From positions 1,674,001-1,738,000 of the forward strand of contig JAYJMM010000038.1 in NCBI GenBank assembly GCA_037349105.1: a DNA stretch of 64,000 nucleotides. Reading direction: 5' to 3'. The notes beneath the pieces are model-generated. The model was not told where the DNA came from. It did no database searches and saw only the letters and a list, made by a program, of their open reading frames with translations. Below are positions 52,301 through 63,710 of the stretch, piece after piece (the first letter of the stretch is position 1; every line of letters starts with the position of its first letter). Origin of the DNA: Limnomonas spitsbergensis. Lineage: Eukaryota > Chlorophyta > Chlorophyceae > Chlamydomonadales. The position numbers were made by a program, and so were the translations under genes.

Positions 52301-55300
52301 TCCCATGCCACGGAATCCATGCCCCATGGCCCACAACACAAGGACCACCCTCCCCCATGTCCCATGCCACGGAATCCATGCCCCATGGCCCACAACACAA
52401 GGACCACCCTCCCCCATGTCCCATGCCACGGAATCCATGCCCCATGGCCCACAACACAAGGACCACCCTCCCCCATGTCCCATGCAATGGAATCCATGCC
52501 CCATGGCCCACAACACAAGGACCACCCTCCCCCATGTCCCATGCCACGGAATCCATGCCCCATGGCCCACAACACAAGGACCACCCTCCCCCATGTCCCA
52601 TGCAATGGAATCCATGCCCCATGGCCCACAACACAAGGACCACCCTCCCCCATGTCCCATGCCACGGAATCCATGCCCCATGGCCCACAACACAAGGACC
52701 ACCCTCCCCCATGTCCCATGCAATGGAATCCATGCCCCATGGCCCACAACACAAGGACCACCCTCCCCCATGTCCCATGCCACGGAATCCATGCCCCATG
52801 GCCCACAACACAAGGACCACCCTCCCCCATGTCCCATGCCACGGAATCCATGCCACATGGCCCACAACACAAGGACCACCCTCCCCCATGTCCCATGCCA
52901 CGGAATCCATGCCCCATGGCCCACAACACAAGGACCACCCTCCCCCATGTCCCATGCAATGGAATCCATGCCCCATGGCCCACAACACAAGGACCACCCT
53001 CCCCCATGTCCCATGCCACGGAATCCATGCCCCATGGCCCACAACACAAGGACCACCCTCCCCCATGTCCCATGCCACGGAATCCATGCCCCATGGCCCA
53101 CAACACAAGGACCACCCTCCCCCATGTCCCATGCCACGGAATCCATGCCCCATGGCCCACAACACAAGGACCACCCTCCCCCATGTCCCATGCCACGGAA
53201 TCCATGCCCCATGGCCCACAACACAAGGACCACCCTCCCCCATGTCCCATGCCACGGAATCCATGCCCCATGGCCCACAACACAAGGACCACCCTCCCCC
53301 ATGTCCCATGCCACGGAATCCATGCCCCATGGCCCACAACACAAGGACCACCCTCCCCCATGTCCTATGCCACGGAATCCATGCCCCATGGCCCACAACA
53401 CAAGGACCACCCTCCCCCATGTCCCATGCCACGGAATCCATGCCCCATGGCCCACAACACAAGGACCACCCTCCCCCATGTCCCATGCCACGGAATCCAT
53501 GCCCCATGGCCCACAACACAAGGACCACCCTCCCCCATGTCCCATGCAATGGAATCCATGCCCCATGGCCCACAACACAAGGACCACCCTCCCCCATGTC
53601 CCATGCCACGGAATCCATGCCCCATGGCCCACAACACAAGGACCACCCTCCCCCATGTCCCATGCCACGGAATCCATGCCCCATGGCCCACAACACAAGG
53701 ACCACCCTCCCCCATGTCCCATGCCACGGAATCCATGCCCCATGGCCCACAACACAAGGACCACCCTCCCCCATGTCCCATGCCACGGAATCCATGCCCC
53801 ATGGCCCACAACACAAGGACCACCCTCCCCCCATGTCCCATGCCACGGAATCCATGCCCCATGGCCCACAACACAAGGACCATCCTCCCCCATGTCCCAT
53901 GCCACGGAATCCATGCCCCATGGCCCACAACACAAGGACCACCCTCCCCCATGTCCCATGCAATGGAATCCATGCCCCATGGCCCACAACACAAGGACCA
54001 CCCTCCCCCATGTCCCATGCCACGGAATCCATGCCCCATGGCCCACAACACAAGGACCACCCTCCCCCATGTCCCATGCCACGGAATCCATGCCCCATGG
54101 CCCACAACACAAGGACCACCCTCCCCCATGTCCCATGCCACGGAATCCATGCCCCATGGCCCACAACACAAGGACCACCCTCCCCCATGTCCCATGCCAC
54201 GGAATCCATGCCACATGGCCCACAACACAAGGACCACCCTCCCCCATGTCCCATGCCACGGAATCCATGCCCCATGGCCCACAACACAAGGACCACCCTC
54301 CCCCATGTCCCATGCAATGGAATCCATGCCCCATGGCCCACAACACAAGGACCACCCTCCCCCATGTCCCATGCCACGGAATCCATGCCCCATGGCCCAC
54401 AACACAAGGACCACCCTCCCCCATGTCCCATGCCACGGAATCCATGCCCCATGGCCCACAACACAAGGACCACCCTCCCCCATGTCCCATGCAATGGAAT
54501 CCATGCCCCATGGCCCACAACACAAGGACCACCCTCCCCCATGTCCCATGCCACGGAATCCATGCCCCATGGCCCACAACACAAGGACCACCCTCCCCCA
54601 TGTCCCATGCCACGGAATCCATGCCCCATGGCCCACAACACAAGGACCACCCTCCCCCATGTCCCATGCCACGGAATCCATGCCCCATGGCCCACAACAC
54701 AAGGACCACCCTCCCCCATGTCCCATGCAATGGAATCCATGCCCCATGGCCCACAACACAAGGACCACCCTCCCCCATGTCCCATGCCACGGAATCCATG
54801 CCCCATGGCCCACAACACAAGGACCACCCTCCCTCATGTCCCATGCCACGGAATACATGCCCCATGGCCCACAACACAAGGACCACCCTCCCCCATGTCC
54901 CATGCCACGGAATCCATGCCCCATGGCCCACAACACAAGGACCACCCTCCCCCATGTCCCATGCCACGGAATCCATGCCCCATGGCCCACAACACAAGGA
55001 CCACCCTCCCCCATGTCCCATGCCACGGAATCCATGCCCCATGGCCCACAACACAAGGACCACCCTCCCCCATGTCCCATGCCACGGAATCCATGCCCCA
55101 TGGCCCACAACACAAGGACCACCCTCCCCCATGTCCCATGCCACGGAATCCATGCCCCATGGCCCACAACACAAGGACCACCCTCCCCCATGTCCCATGC
55201 AATGGAATCCATGCCCCATGGCCCACAACACAAGGACCACCCTCCCCCATGTCCCATGCCACGGAATCCATGCCCCATGGCCCACAACACAAGGACCACC

Positions 55301-58300
55301 CTCCCCCATGTCCCATGCCACGGAATCCATGCCCCATGGCCCACAACACAAGGACCACCCTCCCCCATGTCCCATGCAATGGAATCCATGCCCCATGGCC
55401 CACAACACAAGGACCACCCTCCCCCATGTCCCATGCCACGGAATCCATGCCCCATGGCCCACAACACAAGGACCACCCTCCCCCATGTCCCATGCAATGG
55501 AATCCATGCCCCATGGCCCACAACACAAGGACCACCCTCCCCCATGTCCCATGCAATGGAATCCATGCCCCATGGCCCACAACACAAGGACCACCCTCCC
55601 CCATGTCCCATGCCACGGAATCCATGCCCCATGGCCCACAACACAAGGACCACCCTCCCCCATGTCCCATGCCACGGAATCCATGCCCCATGGCCCACAA
55701 CACAAGGACCACCCTCCCCCATGTCCCATGCAATGGAATCCATGCCCCATGGCCCACAACACAAGGACCACCCTCCCCCATGTCCCATGCAATGGAATCC
55801 ATGCCCCATGGCCCACAACACAAGGACCACCCTCCCCCATGTCCCATGCCACGGAATCCATGCCCCATGGCCCACAACACAAGGACCACCCTCCCCCATG
55901 TCCCATGCCACGGAATCCATGCCCCATGGCCCACAACACAAGGACCACCCTCCCCCATGTCCCATGCCACGGAATCCATGCCCCATGGCCCACAACACAA
56001 GGACCACCCTCCCCCATGTCCCATGCCACGGAATCCATGCCCCATGGCCCACAACACAAGGACCACCCTCCCCCATGTCCCATGCCACGGAATCCATGCC
56101 CCATGGCCCACAACACAAGGACCACCCTCCCCCATGTCCCATGCCACGGAATCCATGCCCCATGGCCCACAACACAAGGACCACCCTCCCCCATGTCCCA
56201 TGCCACGGAATCCATGCCCCATGGCCCACAACACAAGGACCACCCTCCCCCATGTCCCATGCCACGGAATCCATGCCCCATGGCCCACAACACAAGGACC
56301 ACCCTCCCCCATGTCCCATGCAATGGAATCCATGCCCCATGGCCCACAACACAAGGACCACCCTCCCCCATGTCCCATGCCACGGAATCCATGCCCCATG
56401 GCCCACAACACAAGGACCACCCTCCCCCATGTCCCATGCCACGGAATCCATGCCCCATGGCCCACAACACAAGGACCACCCTCCCCCATGTCCCATGCCA
56501 CGGAATCCATGCCCCATGGCCCACAACACAAGGACCACCCTCCCCCATATCCCATGCCACGGAATCCATGCCCCATGGCCCACAACACAAGGACCACCCT
56601 CCCCCATGTCCCATGCCACGGAATCCATGCCCCATGGCCCACAACACAAGGACCACCCTCCCCCATGTCCCATGCCACGGAATCCATGCCCCATGGCCCA
56701 CAACACAAGGACCACCCTCCCTCATGTCCCATGCCACGGAATACATGCCCCATGGCCCACAACACAAGGACCACCCTCCCCCATGTCCCATGCCACGGAA
56801 TCCATGCCCCATGGCCCACAACACAAGGACCACCCTCCCCCATGTCCCATGCCACGGAATCCATGCCCCATGGCCCACAACACAAGGACCACCCTCCCCC
56901 ATGTCCCATGCCACGGAATCCATGCCCCATGGCCCACAACACAAGGACCACCCTCCCCCATGTCCCATGCCACGGAATCCATGCCCCATGGCCCACAACA
57001 CAAGGACCACCCTCCCCCATGTCCCATGCCACGGAATCCATGCCCCATGGCCCACAACACAAGGACCACCCTCCCCCATGTCCCATGCCACGGAATCCAT
57101 GCCCCATGGCCCACAACACAAGGACCACCCTCCCCCATGTCCCATGCCACGGAATCCATGCCCCATGGCCCACAACACAAGGACCACCCTCCCCCATGTC
57201 CCATGCCACGGAATCCATGCCCCATGGCCCACAACACAAGGACCACCCTCCCCCCATGTCCCATGCCACGGAATCCATGCCCCATGGCCCACAACACAAG
57301 GACCATCCTCCCCCATGTCCCATGCCACGGAATCCATGCCCCATGGCCCACAACACAAGGACCACCCTCCCCCATGTCCCATGCAATGGAATCCATGCCC
57401 CATGGCCCACAACACAAGGACCACCCTCCCCCATGTCCCATGCCACGGAATCCATGCCCCATGGCCCACAACACAAGGACCACCCTCCCCCATGTCCCAT
57501 GCCACGGAATCCATGCCCCATGGCCCACAACACAAGGACCACCCTCCCCCATGTCCCATGCCACGGAATCCATGCCCCATGGCCCACAACACAAGGACCA
57601 CCCTCCCCCATGTCCCATGCCACGGAATCCATGCCACATGGCCCACAACACAAGGACCACCCTCCCCCATGTCCCATGCCACGGAATCCATGCCCCATGG
57701 CCCACAACACAAGGACCACCCTCCCCCATGTCCCATGCAATGGAATCCATGCCCCATGGCCCACAACACAAGGACCACCCTCCCCCATGTCCCATGCCAC
57801 GGAATCCATGCCCCATGGCCCACAACACAAGGACCACCCTCCCCCATGTCCCATGCCACGGAATCCATGCCCCATGGCCCACAACACAAGGACCACCCTC
57901 CCCCATGTCCCATGCAATGGAATCCATGCCCCATGGCCCACAACACAAGGACCACCCTCCCCCATGTCCCATGCCACGGAATCCATGCCCCATGGCCCAC
58001 AACACAAGGACCACCCTCCCCCATGTCCCATGCCACGGAATCCATGCCCCATGGCCCACAACACAAGGACCACCCTCCCCCATGTCCCATGCCACGGAAT
58101 CCATGCCCCATGGCCCACAACACAAGGACCACCCTCCCCCATGTCCCATGCAATGGAATCCATGCCCCATGGCCCACAACACAAGGACCACCCTCCCCCA
58201 TGTCCCATGCCACGGAATCCATGCCCCATGGCCCACAACACAAGGACCACCCTCCCCCATGTCCCATGCAATGGAATCCATGCCCCATGGCCCACAACAC

Positions 58301-61300
58301 AAGGACCACCCTCCCCCATGTCCCATGCCACGGAATCCATGCCCCATGGCCCACAACACAAGGACCACCCTCCCCCATGTCCCATGCAATGGAATCCATG
58401 CCCCATGGCCCACAACACAAGGACCACCCTCCCCCATGTCCCATGCCACGGAATCCATGCCCCATGGCCCACAACACAAGGACCACCCTCCCCCATGTCC
58501 CATGCCACGGAATCCATGCCACATGGCCCACAACACAAGGACCACCCTCCCCCATGTCCCATGCCACGGAATCCATGCCCCATGGCCCACAACACAAGGA
58601 CCACCCTCCCCCATGTCCCATGCAATGGAATCCATGCCCCATGGCCCACAACACAAGGACCACCCTCCCCCATGTCCCATGCCACGGAATCCATGCCCCA
58701 TGGCCCACAACACAAGGACCACCCTCCCCCATGTCCCATGCCACGGAATCCATGCCCCATGGCCCACAACACAAGGACCACCCTCCCCCATGTCCCATGC
58801 CACGGAATCCATGCCCCATGGCCCACAACACAAGGACCACCCTCCCCCATGTCCCATGCCACGGAATCCATGCCCCATGGCCCACAACACAAGGACCACC
58901 CTCCCCCATGTCCCATGCCACGGAATCCATGCCCCATGGCCCACAACACAAGGACCACCCTCCCCCATGTCCCATGCCACGGAATCCATGCCCCATGGCC
59001 CACAACACAAGGACCACCCTCCCCCATGTCCTATGCCACGGAATCCATGCCCCATGGCCCACAACACAAGGACCACCCTCCCCCATGTCCCATGCCACGG
59101 AATCCATGCCCCATGGCCCACAACACAAGGACCACCCTCCCCCATGTCCCATGCCACGGAATCCATGCCCCATGGCCCACAACACAAGGACCACCCTCCC
59201 CCATGTCCCATGCAATGGAATCCATGCCCCATGGCCCACAACACAAGGACCACCCTCCCCCATGTCCCATGCCACGGAATCCATGCCCCATGGCCCACAA
59301 CACAAGGACCACCCTCCCCCATGTCCCATGCCACGGAATCCATGCCCCATGGCCCACAACACAAGGACCACCCTCCCCCATGTCCCATGCCACGGAATCC
59401 ATGCCCCATGGCCCACAACACAAGGACCACCCTCCCCCATGTCCCATGCCACGGAATCCATGCCCCATGGCCCACAACACAAGGACCACCCTCCCCCCAT
59501 GTCCCATGCCACGGAATCCATGCCCCATGGCCCACAACACAAGGACCATCCTCCCCCATGTCCCATGCCACGGAATCCATGCCCCATGGCCCACAACACA
59601 AGGACCACCCTCCCCCATGTCCCATGCAATGGAATCCATGCCCCATGGCCCACAACACAAGGACCACCCTCCCCCATGTCCCATGCCACGGAATCCATGC
59701 CCCATGGCCCACAACACAAGGACCACCCTCCCCCATGTCCCATGCCACGGAATCCATGCCCCATGGCCCACAACACAAGGACCACCCTCCCCCATGTCCC
59801 ATGCCACGGAATCCATGCCCCATGGCCCACAACACAAGGACCACCCTCCCCCATGTCCCATGCCACGGAATCCATGCCACATGGCCCACAACACAAGGAC
59901 CACCCTCCCCCATGTCCCATGCCACGGAATCCATGCCCCATGGCCCACAACACAAGGACCACCCTCCCCCATGTCCCATGCAATGGAATCCATGCCCCAT
60001 GGCCCACAACACAAGGACCACCCTCCCCCATGTCCCATGCCACGGAATCCATGCCCCATGGCCCACAACACAAGGACCACCCTCCCCCATGTCCCATGCC
60101 ACGGAATCCATGCCCCATGGCCCACAACACAAGGACCACCCTCCCCCATGTCCCATGCAATGGAATCCATGCCCCATGGCCCACAACACAAGGACCACCC
60201 TCCCCCATGTCCCATGCCACGGAATCCATGCCCCATGGCCCACAACACAAGGACCACCCTCCCCCATGTCCCATGCCACGGAATCCATGCCCCATGGCCC
60301 ACAACACAAGGACCACCCTCCCCCATGTCCCATGCCACGGAATCCATGCCCCATGGCCCACAACACAAGGACCACCCTCCCCCATGTCCCATGCAATGGA
60401 ATCCATGCCCCATGGCCCACAACACAAGGACCACCCTCCCCCATGTCCCATGCCACGGAATCCATGCCCCATGGCCCACAACACAAGGACCACCCTCCCC
60501 CATGTCCCATGCAATGGAATCCATGCCCCATGGCCCACAACACAAGGACCACCCTCCCCCATGTCCCATGCCACGGAATCCATGCCCCATGGCCCACAAC
60601 ACAAGGACCACCCTCCCCCATGTCCCATGCAATGGAATCCATGCCCCATGGCCCACAACACAAGGACCACCCTCCCCCATGTCCCATGCAATGGAATCCA
60701 TGCCCCATGGCCCACAACACAAGGACCACCCTCCCCCATGTCCCATGCCACGGAATCCATGCCCCATGGCCCACAACACAAGGACCACCCTCCCCCATGT
60801 CCCATGCCACGGAATCCATGCCCCATGGCCCACAACACAAGGACCACCCTCCCCCATGTCCCATGCCACGGAATCCATGCCCCATGGCCCACAACACAAG
60901 GACCACCCTCCCCCATGTCCCATGCCACGGAATCCATGCCCCATGGCCCACAACACAAGGACCACCCTCCCCCATGTCCCATGCCACGGAATCCATGCCC
61001 CATGGCCCACAACACAAGGACCACCCTCCCCCATGTCCCATGCCACGGAATCCATGCCCCATGGCCCACAACACAAGGACCACCCTCCCCCATGTCCCAT
61101 GCCACGGAATCCATGCCCCATGGCCCACAACACAAGGACCACCCTCCCCCATGTCCCATGCCACGGAATCCATGCCACATGGCCCACAACACAAGGACCA
61201 CCCTCCCCCATGTCCCATGCCACGGAATCCATGCCCCATGGCCCACAACACAAGGACCACCCTCCCCCATGTCCCATGCCACGGAATCCATGCCCCATGG

Positions 61301-62513
61301 CCCACAACACAAGGACCACCCTCCCCCATGTCCCATGCCACGGAATCCATGCCCCATGGCCCACAACACAAGGACCACCCTCCCCCATGTCCCATGCCAC
61401 GGAATCCATGCCCCATGGCCCACAACACAAGGACCACCCTCCCCCATGTCCCATGCCACGGAATCCATGCCCCATGGCCCACAACACAAGGACCACCCTC
61501 CCCCATGTCCCATGCAATGGAATCCATGCCCCATGGCCCACAACACAAGGACCACCCTCCCCCATGTCCCATGCCACGGAATCCATGCCCCATGGCCCAC
61601 AACACAAGGACCACCCTCCCCCATGTCCCATGCCACGGAATCCATGCCCCATGGCCCACAACACAAGGACCACCCTCCCCCATGTCCCATGCCACGGAAT
61701 CCATGCCCCATGGCCCACAACACAAGGACCACCCTCCCCCATATCCCATGCCACGGAATCCATGCCCCATGGCCCACAACACAAGGACCACCCTCCCCCA
61801 TGTCCCATGCCACGGAATCCATGCCCCATGGCCCACAACACAAGGACCACCCTCCCCCATGTCCCATGCCACGGAATCCATGCCCCATGGCCCACAACAC
61901 AAGGACCACCCTCCCCCATGTCCCATGCCACGGAATCCATGCCCCATGGCCCACAACACAAGGACCACCCTCCCCCATGTCCCATGCCACGGAATCCATG
62001 CCCCATGGCCCACAACACAAGGACCACCCTCCCCCATGTCCCATGCCACGGAATCCATGCCCCATGGCCCACAACACAAGGACCACCCTCCCCCATGTCC
62101 CATGCCACGGAATCCATGCCCCATGGCCCACAACACAAGGACCACCCTCCCCCATGTCCCATGCCACGGAATCCATGCCCCATGGCCCACAACACAAGGA
62201 CCACCCTCCCCCATGTCCCATGCCACGGAATCCATGCCCCATGGCCCACAACACAAGGACCACCCTCCCCCATGTCCCATGCCACGGAATCCATGCCCCA
62301 TGGCCCACAACACAAGGACCACCCTCCCCCATGTCCCATGCAATGGAATCCATGCCCCATGGCCCACAACACAAGGACCACCCTCCCCCATGTCCCATGC
62401 CACGGAATCCATGCCCCATGGCCCACAACACAAGGACCACCCTCCCCCATGTCCCATGCCACGGAATCCATGCCCCATGGCCCACAACACAAGGACCACC
62501 CTCCCCCATGTCC
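37306..62513. repeat. Four-fold amplified super-block in the right half of the array
   Basis: CTCATG at 37,306, 43,148, 51,056 and 56,722 is each followed by a six-C run at +528 and ACATGG at +914 and +1,799. Copies 2-4 also share CCTATG at +2,309, a second six-C run at +2,771 and ACATGG at +3,157. Copies 2 and 4 agree further, to ATATCCC (48,169/61,743) and CCTATG (48,939/62,513), all offset by 13,574 bases (230 units plus four inserted C). Confidence 0.9.
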
Positions 62514-63246
62514 TATGCAATGGAATCCATGCCCCATGGCCCACAACACAAGGACCACCCTCCCCCATGTCCCATGCCACGGAATCCATGCCCCATGGCC
62601 CACAACACAAGGACCACCCTCCCCCATGTCCCATGCCACGGAATCCATGCCCCATGGCCCACAACACAAGGACCACCCTCCCCCATGTCCCATGCCACGG
62701 AATCCATGCCCCATGGCCCACAACACAAGGACCACCCTCCCCCATGTCCCATGCCACGGAATCCATGCCCCATGGCCCACAACACAAGGACCACCCTCCC
62801 CCATGTCCCATGCCACGGAATCCATGCCCCATGGCCCACAACACAAGGACCATCCTCCCCCATGTCCCATGCCACGGAATCCATGCCCCATGGCCCACAA
62901 CACAAGGACCACCCTCCCCCATGTCCCATGCCACGGAATCCATGCCCCATGGCCCACAACACAAGGACCACCCTCCCCCATGTCCCATGCCACGGAATCC
63001 ATGCCCCATGGCCCACAACACAAGGACCACCCTCCCCCATGTCCCATGCCACGGAATCCATGCCCCATGGCCCACAACACAAGGACCACCCTCCCCCATG
63101 TCCCATGCCACGGAATCCATGCCCCATGGCCCACAACACAAGGACCACCCTCCCCCATGTCCCATGCCACGGAATCCATGCCCCATGGCCCACAACACAA
63201 GGACCACCCTCCCCCATGTCCCATGCAATGGAATCCATGCCCCATG

Positions 63247-63310
63247 TCCTACACCACAAGGACAGCCCTCCCCAATATCCGATATCACGAGAACCCCACC
63301 CCCATGCGGC
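63247..63310. repeat. Degenerate right-edge units of the satellite array
   Basis: The array runs into altered units: TCCTACACCACAAGGACAGC, CCTCCCCAATATCC, then GATATCACGAGAACCCC and CACCCCCATG. The last of these lacks about 30 bases of the normal unit and resembles the short unit at the left edge, sharing the ATATCAC-GAG/AAG core. Confidence 0.75.
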
Positions 63311-63392
63311 GAAGTTGGGGCACCAGGAAGTCAAGATTACCCGCAATGGATGTGCCGAGACTGCATAGATGCCGCACCCCCAATCCGCCAAC

Positions 63393-63439
63393 GCTGCTGC
63401 CACTTCATGAAGGCCTCAAAGAAATGAAGTGGCAGCAGC
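63393..63439. repeat. Perfect 16-bp inverted repeat near the array edge
   Basis: GCTGCTGCCACTTCAT (63,393-63,408) and ATGAAGTGGCAGCAGC (63,424-63,439) are exact reverse complements around a 15-base centre. Pairing stops cleanly at both ends. It lies about 80 bases beyond the last degenerate satellite unit. Confidence 0.95.
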
Positions 63440-63489
63440 ATTGCCCCCAAAGAAGCTGTTGCACACCCATGCTGAAACAATCCCTGTCC

Positions 63490-63710
63490 AGGACACCGGC
63501 GGGTTTCAAGTTCCTGCCCCATCATAGGATGTTGGTGTGGCTGCATCTAGGATCGGGTTGCTGGTTCCCATGTCCCTGTCTCCTCACATTGGAGGGTGGC
63601 ATGCCTGCACCGTGGTCCTGGCTGTGCATGGTCACAGGAATTGAGCTTGCTCATCCCCTACTAGCCCCACGGTCAGCATGGCCCGGGTTGTATGGACAAT
63701 CCGACAGACC
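63490..63710 (+). mobile_element. Dispersed repeat (candidate SINE), copy 3
   Basis: It aligns with 5100-5300: GGTTCCCATGTCCC, TCCTCACATTGGAGGGTGGC, ATGCCTGCACC, GGCTGTGCATGG, GGAATTGAGCTTGCTCATCC and AGCCCCACGG occur in the same order and spacing. The copies differ at many sites. A convincing polymerase III head is not visible in this copy. Confidence 0.5.

Larger units (their letters stand above)
12705..63246. repeat. 50.5-kb satellite array: 857 copies of a 59-bp unit
   Basis: Anchoring on the CCACGG/CAATGG site, the first unit is at 12,713 and the last at 63,226. The distance of 50,513 bases equals 856 x 59 plus 9, and nine units with a six-C instead of five-C run account for exactly the extra nine bases. 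The unit is about 63 percent GC with 28 C against 9 G on the plus strand. It has four CATG, one CCATGG, one CpG (in CCACGG) and the runs CCCCC and CCCC. Most units match the consensus. The main alternative type has CAATGG for CCACGG. Rarer marks are CTCATG with AATACATG, ATATCCC, ACATGG, CCTATG, CATGACC, ACCATCC, ACCATCCCCC, CAGAAC and GGAGACC. No other sequence interrupts the array. All giant open frames in this interval are rejected as genes. Confidence 0.98.

Noticed and set aside
12705..63246. CRISPR-like array
   Set aside because: The repeats are directly adjacent with no unique spacers, the unit is 59 bp, and the context is eukaryotic with spliced genes.
12705..63246. Telomeric repeat tract
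   Set aside because: The unit has no TTTAGGG-type or TTTTAGGG-type motif, and single-copy DNA follows on both sides.
12620..63427. Open frame of about 16,900 codons on the plus strand, and similar giants in other frames and on the minus strand
   Set aside because: All six frames are open because the 59-bp unit contains no stop on either strand. The would-be proteins are the same unit read in rotating phase; common variants are non-synonymous in every plus frame and one-base insertions are scattered through the array. There is no splice, start or codon-use evidence.
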